A stretch of 64,000 nucleotides of DNA from DASVDE01 sp963740065. Its GTDB lineage: Bacteria > Actinomycetota > Thermoleophilia > Solirubrobacterales > 70-9. Every line of letters starts with the position of its first letter. The stretch's first letter is position 1. The position numbers were made by a program, and so were the translations under genes. This document shows, one piece after another, positions 19,352 through 27,665 of the stretch. The DNA lies in the NCBI GenBank assembly GCA_963740065.1, contig CAVUCS010000001.1:1-64000 (forward strand), read 5' to 3'. The notes beneath the pieces were generated by a model, which was given only the letters and a program-made list of their open reading frames with translations, had not been told where the DNA came from and ran no database searches.

Positions 19352-19408
19352 AGTCGCTCCGCTGCGACTTATCTCTGACATGCCGAGATAAGTCGCAGCG
19401 GAGCGACT
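19352..19408 (+). repeat. Family A palindrome with extended arms, abutting the metG promoter
   Basis: AGTCGCTCCGCTGCGACTTA and its complement; 57 bp because the flanking AGTC/GACT also pair. The last base of the element is the T of the metG -10 box TAGCCT. Confidence 0.85.
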
Positions 19409-19413
19409 AGCCT
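19408..19413 (+). promoter_or_regulatory. -10 box (TAGCCT) for leaderless metG
   Basis: TAGCCT, 7 nt spacer GGCCGCC, GTG at 19421. Its first base is contributed by the palindrome end, so the -35 region lies inside the palindrome. Confidence 0.6.
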
Positions 19414-19420
19414 GGCCGCC

Positions 19421-20926
19421 GTGTCGTACTACGTCACAACCCCGATCTATTACGTCAACGCCGAGCCGCACCTCGGTCATGCCTACTCGACGATGGCAGC
19501 CGACGTTCTCGCCCGCCACATGCGCCAGCGCGGTGAGGACGTCTTCTTCCTCACCGGAACCGACGAGCACGGTGAGCCGATCGAGCTGGCCGCCGAGCGC
19601 GAGGGGATCGACCCGCAGGAGCTGGCCGATCGCAATGCCGCCAAGTTCCGCGAGCTGATGCCGATCATTGGCGCCACCAACGACTTCTTCATCCGCACTT
19701 CCGACCCGCGCCACAAAGAGAAGGTCGGGGAAATCATCCAGCGCGTCTACGACAACGGCTGGGTCGAGAGAGGGACCTACGAGGGCTGGTACTGCCCGCG
19801 CTGCGCCGACTTCAAAACCGAGCGCGAGCTCGGCCCCGGCAACACTTGCCCGATCCACGAGATCGAGCTGGAGAAGGTGCGCGAGGAGAACTGGTTCTTC
19901 CGCCTCTCCGCTTTCCAGGAGCGGCTCGAGGCTCTATATGAAGAGCGGCCGGACTTCGTCGTCCCCGAGTTCCGCCGCAATGAGGCGGTGTCGTTCATCA
20001 AGGGCGGGCTGGAGGACGTCTCGCTCTCGCGGCCGAAGCTGAAGTGGGGGATGGAGCTGCCCTGGGACCCGGGGCAGCGGATGTACGTCTGGTTCGACGC
20101 GCTGCTCAACTACGTCACCGCGCTGACCTTCGCTCGTGAGGGCGAGGACCTGACCGACCGCTACTGGCCGGCCGACCTGCACGTGATGGCGAAGGACATC
20201 CTCAAGTTCCACGCGGTGATCTGGCCGGCGCTGCTCTGGGCGGCGGACCTGGAGCCGCCGAAGCGGATGGCGATCCACGGCTACCTGCTGATGGGCGAGA
20301 AAAAGATGTCGAAGAGCCTCGGCAACGTGCTCGATCCGTTCGCCGTGATCGAGCGATTCGGCGCCGACGCGTTGCGCTTCTACTGCTTCCGCGAGGTCAG
20401 CTTCGGCCAAGACGGCTCGATCTCAACCGCCGGCTTCGAGGCGCGCTACGAGACCGAGCTGGCGAACGACTTCGGCAACCTGGCGAGCCGGGTGCTGGCG
20501 ATGGTCGACCGCTACCGGGCAGGGGTCGTGCCCGAGGCCGGGGTCGATGCGGTGCTCGCCGAGGACTTCGATGGCGCCGTCGAGCGCTTCAGCGAGCTGC
20601 TCGACCGGGCCGAGCTGACCCAAGCGCTGGAGGAGGCCTGGAAGCTGGTGCGGCGCCTCAACCGCTTTGTCGAAGAGACGAAGCCGTGGGAGCTGGCCAA
20701 GGACGAGGCCGACCCCGAGCGCCTCGACGAGGTCCTCTACAACCTGATCGAGGGCCTGCGGGTGACGACCCTGCTCCTCGTTCCCTACCTACCCGAGACG
20801 AGCGAGCGACTGCTCACCACGCTGGACGAGGACTCTCGCGAGCTGTCCGAACTGGGCTCCCGCGCCGGAGGCCAAAGAGTCGAGCGCATCCCGCCCCTCT
20901 TCCCAAAGATCGACTCGCCGGCCTGA
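19421..20926 (+). CDS. metG: Methionyl-tRNA synthetase
   Basis: 501 residues, class I synthetase. The HIGH-like motif is PHLGHAYSTM (near residue 16), a Cys-containing knuckle lies in WYCPRCADFKTERELGPGNTC, the KMSKS loop is KKMSKSLGNVLDP, and a helical anticodon-binding domain follows. The C-terminal EMAP/dimerisation domain is absent, as in many short MetRS. GTG start, leaderless. A family A palindrome starts 2 nt after the stop and reaches into the convergent neighbour. Confidence 0.96.
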   Translation: MSYYVTTPIYYVNAEPHLGHAYSTMAADVLARHMRQRGEDVFFLTGTDEHGEPIELAAEREGIDPQELADRNAAKFRELMPIIGATNDFFIRTSDPRHKEKVGEIIQRVYDNGWVERGTYEGWYCPRCADFKTERELGPGNTCPIHEIELEKVREENWFFRLSAFQERLEALYEERPDFVVPEFRRNEAVSFIKGGLEDVSLSRPKLKWGMELPWDPGQRMYVWFDALLNYVTALTFAREGEDLTDRYWPADLHVMAKDILKFHAVIWPALLWAADLEPPKRMAIHGYLLMGEKKMSKSLGNVLDPFAVIERFGADALRFYCFREVSFGQDGSISTAGFEARYETELANDFGNLASRVLAMVDRYRAGVVPEAGVDAVLAEDFDGAVERFSELLDRAELTQALEEAWKLVRRLNRFVEETKPWELAKDEADPERLDEVLYNLIEGLRVTTLLLVPYLPETSERLLTTLDEDSRELSELGSRAGGQRVERIPPLFPKIDSPA

Positions 20927-20927
20927 C

Positions 20928-20978
20928 CGTTCCGCTGCGACTTATCCCTGTATGTCAGGCATAAGTCGCAGCGGAACG
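20928..20978 (+). repeat. Family A palindrome bridging two convergent genes
   Basis: 51 bp with arms CGTTCCGCTGCGACTTAT and its complement (inner mismatches). It starts right after the metG stop. The minus-strand phosphoesterase ends inside it, so its last about 12 residues (VPLRLMPDIQG) and stop codon are supplied by the repeat. Confidence 0.85.
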
Positions 20979-21859
20979 AAAGATCGGCGGAAGGCGGCGC
21001 GCAGCGAGTGAGTGCCGCGGGCGTGGCGGAGGCGCGGTAGGCCGAAGGCGTCCTCGACCGTCGCCAGCAGCGAGTAGTGGTTGTAGCGGAGGGGCAGGCG
21101 CGCGCGGTGGCGGATGGCCGGCCCTGTCAAGACCGTCATCACCCGGCCGCCGCCGGGGGCACCGCAGCAGCCGAGGTCGGTCGTGCCCTCGTCGAAGGTG
21201 ACGACGAGGAAGCCGCCGGGACCCAGCCGGCGCGTCAGACGCGGGACCAGCTTGGCGACGTGGCGGTCGGCGGTGCCGACGTCGCAGTCGTGGCCGTTGT
21301 CGCAGAGGTTGGGGCTGAGCCAGGCAAAGGAGGGCAGCCGGTGGCGGCGTAGGTCAGTGCGGAGTCGGGCCTCCGGCACGACGCGATTGCAGCGTTTCGG
21401 GACCGAGGCGATCGACGGGAAGTACATGAACGGGTTGTGGCGTTTTACGTAGGCGCTCGACTCGGCCTCGCCAAAGCAGCGGTGGGGCATGTCGCCCATG
21501 TAGGCGCGCCAGGAGACGCCCGCCTTGGACAACTGCGAGGCCAAGCTTGGGCCGGTCACCGTGCAGTCCGTGCAGTTGCTCTCGATCCCGAAGGTCGAGC
21601 CTCCGAGCAGGGCGAGGTAGTTGGGCAGGGAGGGGTGGCGGATGCCGTAGTAGCGGGTGGCAAGGGCGCCGCGTCGCGCCAGTCCGTTGAGAAACGGCGC
21701 GTCAGGGTTACCGATCACGTCGCTGTATTCCCTGTTCTCCAGCACGATCACGGCGACGTGGGAGGGGGGAGCCGGAGCGGGAGCGGCGGCCGCTCCCCCC
21801 GGCGCGATCGCCGCCGCCGCGATGACCAGAGCCAGCGTCGACAGTCGCACGATTCCCAT
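20942..21859 (-). CDS. Secreted phosphoesterase / acid phosphatase-like protein (PF04185 type)
   Basis: 305 residues. A signal peptide (MGIVRLSTLALVIAAAAIAPGGAAAA) is followed by HVAVIVLENREYSDVIGN and RHPSLPNYLALLGGS, the metal and phosphate-site motifs of the phospholipase C/acid phosphatase-like alkaline-phosphatase-fold family, and by VVTFDEGTTD near the C-terminus. Six or more Cys suggest disulfides outside the cell. The C-terminal about 12 residues are encoded by the family A palindrome. The gene is divergent from tatD with a 27-bp gap. Substrate unknown. Confidence 0.85.
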   Translation of the reverse strand: MGIVRLSTLALVIAAAAIAPGGAAAAPAPAPPSHVAVIVLENREYSDVIGNPDAPFLNGLARRGALATRYYGIRHPSLPNYLALLGGSTFGIESNCTDCTVTGPSLASQLSKAGVSWRAYMGDMPHRCFGEAESSAYVKRHNPFMYFPSIASVPKRCNRVVPEARLRTDLRRHRLPSFAWLSPNLCDNGHDCDVGTADRHVAKLVPRLTRRLGPGGFLVVTFDEGTTDLGCCGAPGGGRVMTVLTGPAIRHRARLPLRYNHYSLLATVEDAFGLPRLRHARGTHSLRAAFRRSFVPLRLMPDIQG

Positions 21860-21886
21860 AGGACGAGGATAGGCTGAGTCGCGCCG

Positions 21887-22654
21887 ATGATCGACTCTCA
21901 TACGCATTTGTTCCTCTGCGAGGGGGAGGAGGACGAACTGGTGGCGCGCGCCCGCGACGCCGGGGTCGAGCGGATGCTCAACGTCGGGCTGGGGAAGGAC
22001 AGCAACCCGACGGCGATCGCCGGGGCCGAGCGCCACAAAGGGGTGTTCGCAACCGTTGGCTGTCACCCGACCTCGGCAGGTGAGTGGGACGACGCGCTGG
22101 CGGAGCAGGTCGACCGGCTGGCGGCGCACGAGCGGGTGCGGGCGATCGGCGAGACGGGGATCGACTATTACCGCGAGTCGGAGAGCGCGGCCGAGCAGCG
22201 CCGCGCCTTCGAGGCGCAAATCGAGGTCGCTCGTGCGCATGGGCTGCCGGTCGTCATCCACGCTCGCGACCCCGACGGCGAGACGACGGCGACCGATGAA
22301 GTCTTTGAGATTCTCGACGCGCGCGCCACCGGCGTGCCGGTGATCCTGCACTGCTTCGTGGCCCCCTGGCGGGTCGACGATGCGATCGAGCGGGGCTGGT
22401 TCTGCTCCTTCTCGGGGATCGTCACCTATCCAAAGTCGGACGCCCTGCGCGAGGCGGCGGCGAAGCTGCCCGACGACCTGCTCCTGGTCGAGACCGATGC
22501 TCCCTACCTGGCGCCGCAGCCGGTGCGCGGCAAGCCGAACGAGCCGGCCCACGTCGTCTCGACCGCGGAGGTCGTCGCCGAGGTCCGCGGCGTCTCCTAC
22601 GAGGCTCTGGAGCGGACGGTCGAGGAGAACGGCCGGGCGCTCTTCGGCTGGTAG
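21887..22654 (+). CDS. tatD: TatD family metal-dependent hydrolase (deoxyribonuclease)
   Basis: 255 residues, a one-domain TIM-barrel hydrolase. Metal ligands: MIDSHTHL (HxH), GETGIDYY (Glu), VIHARD (His), LHCF (His) and VETDAPYL (Asp). Family members are Mg-dependent 3'-5' exonucleases with DNA-repair or RNA quality-control roles. TAGGCT lies 11 nt upstream of the ATG. The stop is 2 nt before rsmA, and the tatD-rsmA-ispE order is common in actinobacteria. Confidence 0.94.
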   Translation: MIDSHTHLFLCEGEEDELVARARDAGVERMLNVGLGKDSNPTAIAGAERHKGVFATVGCHPTSAGEWDDALAEQVDRLAAHERVRAIGETGIDYYRESESAAEQRRAFEAQIEVARAHGLPVVIHARDPDGETTATDEVFEILDARATGVPVILHCFVAPWRVDDAIERGWFCSFSGIVTYPKSDALREAAAKLPDDLLLVETDAPYLAPQPVRGKPNEPAHVVSTAEVVAEVRGVSYEALERTVEENGRALFGW

Positions 22655-22656
22655 TC

Positions 22657-23463
22657 GTGGTCCGCCTCGGGCAGAATTTCCTCGCCGATCCCAACCTGCT
22701 CGACGCGATCGTCCGCGACGCCGACCTCGACCCCTCCGACGTGGTGCTCGAAGTCGGGGCGGGGGAGGGAGTGCTGACCAAGCGCTTGGCGGACGCGTTC
22801 CGCTGCGACTTATCCCGGCATGTCAGGGATAAGTCGCAGCGGAACGGGGGGTTTGTGCACGCGGTCGAGATCGACCGGGGGTTGGAGGAGGCGCTGGCGC
22901 CGGTTGCCGCCCGCCCCAACGTCTCCTTGCACTGGGGGGACGCGATGAAGTTCGACTTTGCGGCGCTCGACCCGGCGCCGACGGCGATGGTCGCCAACCT
23001 GCCCTACTCGGTGGCGACGCCGGTGATCCTGCGCACGATCGAGCAGCTGCCCTCGTTACAGCGGTGGACGGTGATGGTGCAGCGCGAGATCGCCGACCGG
23101 CTGCGCGCTGATCCGGGCAACCGCACCTACGGCTCGCCCAGCGTGATGGCGCAGCTGGCCTGCGAGGTGCGGCTGGTGCGCACCGTCGACCCGGCCGTGT
23201 TCAAGCCCCGCCCACGAGTCGAATCGGCGATCCTCGCGCTGCGCCGCATCGGCCCCGCCGCCGACCCGGCGACGCGCGACTTGGTCCGCGCCGCCTTCGC
23301 CCACCGCCGCAAGTCCCTAGCCCGCTCCCTGGAGCACGCCCACCCCGGCTCCCTAGCCCCCGCCCGCGCCGCGCTGGCGGAGATGGGCCTGCCCGAAAAC
23401 GTCCGCGCCGAAGCTCTCTCCCCTCGGGAGTTGCAAGCTCTGGCGAAAGCCTTATGCCGATAG
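22657..23463 (+). CDS. rsmA: 16S rRNA dimethyladenosine transferase with an in-frame palindrome insertion
   Basis: 268 residues, GTG start. VRLGQNFLADPNLLDAIV, the SAM motif VLEVGAGEGVLT, VHAVEIDRGLEEAL and the catalytic MVANLPYSVATPVI identify RsmA/KsgA, which dimethylates A1518 and A1519 of 16S rRNA. Residues about 47-64 (AFRCDLSRHVRDKSQRNG) are encoded by a 51-bp family A palindrome inserted between the first SAM-motif helix (TKRLAD) and the strand VHAVEID. In homologues this spacing is a few residues. The frame is preserved, so the protein can still be made with an 17-residue surface loop. It is coupled to tatD. Confidence 0.94.
   Translation: MVRLGQNFLADPNLLDAIVRDADLDPSDVVLEVGAGEGVLTKRLADAFRCDLSRHVRDKSQRNGGFVHAVEIDRGLEEALAPVAARPNVSLHWGDAMKFDFAALDPAPTAMVANLPYSVATPVILRTIEQLPSLQRWTVMVQREIADRLRADPGNRTYGSPSVMAQLACEVRLVRTVDPAVFKPRPRVESAILALRRIGPAADPATRDLVRAAFAHRRKSLARSLEHAHPGSLAPARAALAEMGLPENVRAEALSPRELQALAKALCR
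22796..22846 (+). repeat. Family A 51-bp palindrome inside rsmA
   Basis: Arms CGTTCCGCTGCGACTTAT and its complement, centre CCCGGCATGTCAGGG. 17 codons, in frame. The reading frame used here differs from that used in the glycosyltransferase copy. Confidence 0.92.
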
Positions 23464-23505
23464 GGGTTGAGCGGCTCTCGCGGGGGAGTTATGCCCGTTG
23501 GCGAA

Positions 23506-23619
23506 GGGCCTGTCCGGGTAGGGGGTCGAACGGCTTGTACTTTTTCCGCGCAACCGCCGGCGGACAACTGACCGCCATCTTCGGAAAAAGTTGAGTGAGA
23601 CCCCCTACCCGACAGGCCC
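23506..23619 (+). repeat. Family F long composite palindrome (about 114 bp)
   Basis: Outer arms GGGCCTGTCCGGGTAGGGG and its complement (1-nt bulge). Inside, GTACTTTTTCC and GGAAAAAGTT form a second stem. The copy at 33040-33155 has the same size and inner ACTTTTTC/GAAAAAGT stem. It fills the rsmA-ispE gap. Confidence 0.8.
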
Positions 23620-23626
23620 CTCTCGA

Positions 23627-24522
23627 ATGCGCCACATACTCGCCCCCGCCAAGATCAATCTAGGCCTCTACCTCGGCCCGCGCCGCGCCGACGGCCTGCA
23701 CGAGCTCTGCTCGCTGTTCGAGCCGCTGGCGTTGGCCGATCCGATCGAGGGTGTCCGAAGCGGAGCGCGACGAGGTCGTCTGCGCCGGTGTCGAGGGGGA
23801 GAACCTGGCGATGCGGGCGCTGGCAGCGCTGCGCGAGCGGGGCTGGGAGAAGCCGCCGTTGCGGGTCGAGATCGAGAAGCGGACCCCGGTCGCCGCGGGG
23901 CTGGGCGGCGGCAGCGCCGACGCCGCGGCGGTGCTGCGGCTGGCGCGAGACCCCGCGGAGTGGCCCGGCGGAGAGGGTTCCCGACCTGGCGGAGATCGCG
24001 ATGGGGCTCGGCGCCGACGTCCCTTTCCAGCTGGACCCATCCCTGGCGCTGGTCCAAGGCGCGGGCGAGAGGATCGAGCGCCTGCCCGACCCCGCATCCC
24101 ACGCCGCCGTCCTGTTGCCCGGGGGAGGGGGGCTGAGCACCGCCGAGGTCTTCGCCGAAGCGGACCGCCTCGGCCTCGGTCGCGACGCCGCCGAGCTCGA
24201 GTCCCTCGCCGAGCGCCTCCGCCTCGCGGCCGGCGCCGGCGCCTCGCCCCTCGATTACGCCGACCTCCTCGCCAACGACCTCGAGCCCGCCGCCCGCTCC
24301 CTCCGCCCCGACATCGGCGAATCACTGGACGCCCTCCGCGCCGCCGGCGCCCCGCTCGCCTTCCTCACCGGCTCCGGCCCCACCGTTGTGGGAGTTTTCG
24401 GCGCTATAGCCACCGCAAAGTCCGCAGCGGCGAGCCTCGGCCGTAACGACGCGATCGTTTGCGAGGCTGGCATGAGCGCGGAGCGAACGAGCGGGATGGC
24501 CGGTGATGATGAACGCGAGTGA
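23627..24522 (+). CDS. ispE: 4-diphosphocytidyl-2-C-methyl-D-erythritol kinase (two apparent frameshifts)
   Basis: MEP-pathway kinase of the GHMP family. The N-terminus is ILAPAKINLGLYLGPRRADGLHEL, the ATP-binding loop is PVAAGLGGGSADAAAVL, and the C-terminal glycine loop is FLTGSGPTVVGVFG. The three parts lie in three frames. Dropping one G from GGG at 23749-23751 joins DPIE to VSEAERDEVVC. Dropping one G from GGG at 23975-23977 joins GGE to VPDLAEIAMGLGADVP. Both are G-run indels, so sequence error is likelier than inactivation of an essential isoprenoid gene. It follows rsmA after the family F palindrome. Confidence 0.85.
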
Positions 24523-24549
24523 GCAAAGCGCGATATGGGTATTTCCACC

Positions 24550-26076
24550 ATGAGACTCGCGCTGCCCAGAGACCGCCGCCGCAGACGCCTCGTCATCGCC
24601 GCGATCGCCGCCGCTGTCGCGGCCGGCTACTACCTGATCAGCCGCGTCATTCCCCACGAGGACCTCCAGCAGTTGCTGGAGGACATCTCCAACACGCTCG
24701 GCGCCTGGACCTACCTGCTGGTCGGCGTCTTCGCCTTCGCCGAGACCGGCGCCTTCATCGGCCTCGTCGTTCCCGGCGAGACCGTGATGCTGCTTGGCGG
24801 CGCCGTCGCCGGCCAGGGGGCGGTCGACATCTACATCCTGATCGCGGTCGCCTGGTTCGCCGCCTGGGCGGGGGACACGACCAGCTTCTTCGTCGGCCGC
24901 CACCTCGGCCGCGAGTTCGTCCTCCGCCACGGCCCCCGGGTCGGCATCGGCCACGAGCGCTTCGAGCAGGTCGAGGACTACTTCGGCCGCCACGGCGGCA
25001 AGACGATCTTCATCGGCCGCTTCATCAGCCTCGTCCGCGCGCTGGCGCCGTTCATCGCCGGCAGCTCCGGGATGCGCTACCGCGCCTTCGTCCCCTACAG
25101 CATCCTCGGCACCGGAATCTGGGCTTCCGCGCACATCCTGATCGGCTACTTCTTCTCACGCAGCATCGACACCGCCGCCAAGTACGCGGGGCGCGGCGCC
25201 TTCCTGCTCGCGACGCTGATCGTGGTCACGGTTGGGGCGGTCGTTCTGGTCCGCCGCCTGCGGGTCGCGGAGAACCGGCGCGCCATCGTGCGCTGGATGG
25301 AGGGACGCTGGGCGACCCGCGGGCTCGTCGTCCTCGGCCGCCGCTTCCGCCCGCAGCTCCAGTTCCTCTGGGCCCGGGTGACGCCGGGCGGCACCTTCGG
25401 GCTGGAGTTCACCTCGTTGATGGCGACTCTCGCCGTCGCCGCCTTCGTGGTGGTTGGCTACACCTCGATCGTCAGCGGCGATCCCGGCCCGACCCCGGGG
25501 GACATGACAGCGACCGACGTCGTCGACGCGATCCGCGCCGGTTGGCTGACCGACCTGGCGAAGGTGGTCACCGACCTCGGCTCCGGCGCCGTCGTCTTGT
25601 CGCTCGCCTTCTTCTCCGCCGCCTTCCTCATTGCCCGCCGCCGCTGGGCCGAGTTCGGCGTGCTCGTCGCCGGGATGGTGATGCTCACCGTCGGCTTCCA
25701 CGAGCTCAAGGACGCGGTCGACCGGCCGCGTCCGCCGGGGGCCCTCATCGGTTCATCCGGCTCCTCTTTTCCCAGCGGCCACGCCGCCTACTCGACCTTC
25801 TACGTCTGGCTCGCGGTGACGATGGTCGTGCGCCTGCGGCCGGGGATGGCGCGGGCTGCCGCGGTGGTGGCGGCGGGGATCGTCCTGGCGGCGTTGATCG
25901 GCCTCTCCCGCGTCTATCTCGGCGTTCACTACCTCAGCGACGTCAACGCGGGATGGGCCCTGGGGGCGGGCGCCTTCTCGCTTTGCGCCGCCGTCAGCCT
26001 CGTCATCGTCACCTTGCGGCAGAATGCGCAAGATGCACCTGGTGAGCGCCCTCCCGCTGGCACTGCAGAAGGTTGA
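24550..26076 (+). CDS. DedA-family membrane protein fused to PAP2-type phosphatase
   Basis: About 508 residues with two membrane modules. Residues about 1-220 are DedA/SNARE-associated (ETGAFIGLVVPGETVMLLGG, GRHGGKTIFIGRFISLVRALAPFIAGSSGM), a family linked to lipid flipping and membrane homeostasis. Residues about 290-480 are a type 2 phosphatidic acid phosphatase with the three signatures KDAVDRPRPP, SSFPSGHAAYS and SRVYLGVHYLSDV. The fusion suggests coupled dephosphorylation and translocation of a lipid carrier such as undecaprenyl pyrophosphate; this is inference. An ATG at 24535 is an alternative start. The 3' end overlaps the next small gene by 53 bp. Confidence 0.9.
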   Translation: MRLALPRDRRRRRLVIAAIAAAVAAGYYLISRVIPHEDLQQLLEDISNTLGAWTYLLVGVFAFAETGAFIGLVVPGETVMLLGGAVAGQGAVDIYILIAVAWFAAWAGDTTSFFVGRHLGREFVLRHGPRVGIGHERFEQVEDYFGRHGGKTIFIGRFISLVRALAPFIAGSSGMRYRAFVPYSILGTGIWASAHILIGYFFSRSIDTAAKYAGRGAFLLATLIVVTVGAVVLVRRLRVAENRRAIVRWMEGRWATRGLVVLGRRFRPQLQFLWARVTPGGTFGLEFTSLMATLAVAAFVVVGYTSIVSGDPGPTPGDMTATDVVDAIRAGWLTDLAKVVTDLGSGAVVLSLAFFSAAFLIARRRWAEFGVLVAGMVMLTVGFHELKDAVDRPRPPGALIGSSGSSFPSGHAAYSTFYVWLAVTMVVRLRPGMARAAAVVAAGIVLAALIGLSRVYLGVHYLSDVNAGWALGAGAFSLCAAVSLVIVTLRQNAQDAPGERPPAGTAEG

Positions 26077-26296
26077 GGATGAGTACCTGCTGTTCGGCTC
26101 CGCCGGGCTGATCACCCTCGTCGCCTTCCTCTGGTTCATCTTCACTCCGGCCGTCAGCTCCTTCGGGCGAATCTGGGAGAAGGCCGCCGCCGGCTTCCTC
26201 TCTCTCTTTGTGCTCGCGGCCCTGGTGCTCACCGGTGTGGTCTTTGGCCTCGCCTTCGTCTACTACTACGACGAGATTTCAAGCCTGGTCGGCTGA
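26024..26296 (+). CDS. Small two-helix membrane protein of unknown function
   Basis: 90 residues with two hydrophobic segments (AGLITLVAFLWFIFTPAVSSF and AAAGFLSLFVLAALVLTGVVFGLAFVYYY). The start may also be ATG 26033. It overlaps the 3' end of the DedA-PAP2 gene in another frame, so it is probably cotranscribed with it. The sequence composition and the clean ending DEISSLVG support a real gene. A family A palindrome starts 5 nt after the stop. Function unknown. Confidence 0.65.
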   Translation: MRKMHLVSALPLALQKVEDEYLLFGSAGLITLVAFLWFIFTPAVSSFGRIWEKAAAGFLSLFVLAALVLTGVVFGLAFVYYYDEISSLVG

Positions 26297-26301
26297 AAGG
26301 C

Positions 26302-26352
26302 CGTTCCACTGCGACTTATGCCTGACTGTCAGGCATAAGTCGCAGTGGAACG
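26302..26352 (+). repeat. Family A palindrome upstream of the PucR-type gene
   Basis: 51 bp. Compensatory changes keep pairing: arms CGTTCCACTGCGACTTATGCCTG and its complement carry matched substitutions relative to the other copies, which indicates that the hairpin itself is selected or recently copied. Confidence 0.9.
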
Positions 26353-26375
26353 GAGATGGAAGTCGGCAGAAAACC

Positions 26376-26381
26376 GATAAT
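26376..26381 (+). promoter_or_regulatory. -10 box (GATAAT) for the leaderless PucR-type gene
   Basis: GATAAT, 7 nt spacer, ATG at 26389. It favours 26389 over the in-frame ATG at 26356. Confidence 0.5.
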
Positions 26382-26388
26382 TGGACCA

Positions 26389-27600
26389 ATGACTGCAACT
26401 TCCCATGAAGAGGGGACGCTCGACGCGCTCTCCGAGGCGGTCGAGGCGGGCGCCGGCCTGCCCGCGGTGGCGCGGGCGGCGGCCAAAGTGCTGGGCGGCA
26501 GCGTCGCCCTGATCGATCGCTCCAGCGCGGTGCTGGCGGTCGCCGGCGCCTCCTCGGACCAGGAGCAGAAGCTGCTCTCCGGCGGGGAGGGAGTTACGAC
26601 GGTCGAGCTACGCGTCGCCGACAGCGTCGTCGGCGAGCTGCGCTACCGCGCCAAGGCGCCGCCGGACCCGATCATCGCGCGCATGGTGACGACGCTGCTG
26701 GCCCTGGAGCTGGAGCGCTCCCGCTCCCCGGAATGGGAGAGCGAGGAGGTGGCGGGGGCCTTCGTCGCGGCGGTGCTGGGGCGTGAGGTGACCGATCGCG
26801 GCGACATCGTCGCCCGCGGCGCCGAGCTGGGCGCCGACCTCGAGTCCGGGGTCGGGGTGCTGATCTTGCGCGCCGCTCCGCGGGCCGCCCAGACGGGCGA
26901 GTGGCGGGCGCGGGTGATGACTCTGGCGATGCGGGCGCTGCGCTCGCTGGCGCCGGGCTCCTTGGCGACAGCCACCGAGGTTGAGGAGGCGACGGAGGTC
27001 TCCGTGCTCGTCCCCGCCGAGGGCGACGAGCGATTGCAGCGCGCCGCCGCCGGGTTGTCGCGGGAGCTGGAGGACAGCCTTTCGGGATTCCACCTGACGA
27101 TCGGTTGCAGTCGCCGCGCCGCGGACCCGGTCGACCTCCACCGCTCCGGCAGCGAGGCGCGGCTGGCGGTCAACGTCGGTGAGGCGGAAGGGAGAGCGCT
27201 GCTCGCCTTCGAGGACACCGGGGCCTATCGCCTCTTGCTGGGCGCGATGAGCGAAGACCCGCGGGAGTTGGAGCGCTTCTATGCCGAGACGATCGAGCCC
27301 CTGGCCGCTTACGACGACCAGTACGAGACCGAGCTGGTGGCGACGATCGAGGCCTACCTCGACAACGACGGCAACGTAGCCGCCACCGCCAGACAGCTCT
27401 TCACCCACCGCCACACGATCCGCTACCGCCTCGAGCGCGCCAAGGAGTTGTGCGGCCACGACGTCTCCGCCACCGAGGGACGCGAGAAGCTCGGCCTCGG
27501 CCTCAAGGCGATGCGCGTCCTCGGCATCGCCTCCCCACGCGGCCCGGCAATGGAGCCGGGCGCCGGAGCGGGCCAGGTCCCCCGCTCCGGGGAGGAGTAG
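26389..27600 (+). CDS. PucR/CdaR family transcriptional regulator
   Basis: About 403 residues. The C-terminal HTH_30-type domain (ETELVATIEAYLDNDGNVAATARQLFTHRHTIRYRLERAKELCG) is the defining element of PucR/CdaR regulators. The middle contains a GGDEF-like degenerate region (HLTIGCSRRAADPVDLHRSGSEARLAVNVG) and the N-terminus a GAF-like segment (AAKVLGGSVALIDRSSAVLAVAG). Such proteins sense small molecules and activate catabolic or stress genes; no ligand or target can be named. It is flanked on both sides by family A palindromes (26302 and 27603). Confidence 0.87.
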   Translation: MTATSHEEGTLDALSEAVEAGAGLPAVARAAAKVLGGSVALIDRSSAVLAVAGASSDQEQKLLSGGEGVTTVELRVADSVVGELRYRAKAPPDPIIARMVTTLLALELERSRSPEWESEEVAGAFVAAVLGREVTDRGDIVARGAELGADLESGVGVLILRAAPRAAQTGEWRARVMTLAMRALRSLAPGSLATATEVEEATEVSVLVPAEGDERLQRAAAGLSRELEDSLSGFHLTIGCSRRAADPVDLHRSGSEARLAVNVGEAEGRALLAFEDTGAYRLLLGAMSEDPRELERFYAETIEPLAAYDDQYETELVATIEAYLDNDGNVAATARQLFTHRHTIRYRLERAKELCGHDVSATEGREKLGLGLKAMRVLGIASPRGPAMEPGAGAGQVPRSGEE

Positions 27601-27602
27601 CC

Positions 27603-27653
27603 CGTTCCGCTTTGCCTTATCCCTGAATAGCAAGGAAAAGGCAAGGCGGAACG
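27603..27653 (+). repeat. Family A palindrome (diverged)
   Basis: 51 bp: CGTTCCGCTTTGCCTTATCC with a partly complementary right half (AAGGCAAGGCGGAACG). The outer arms pair perfectly and the inner region has decayed. It starts 3 nt after the PucR-type stop. Confidence 0.75.
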
Positions 27654-27665
27654 AATATTCCCGGC

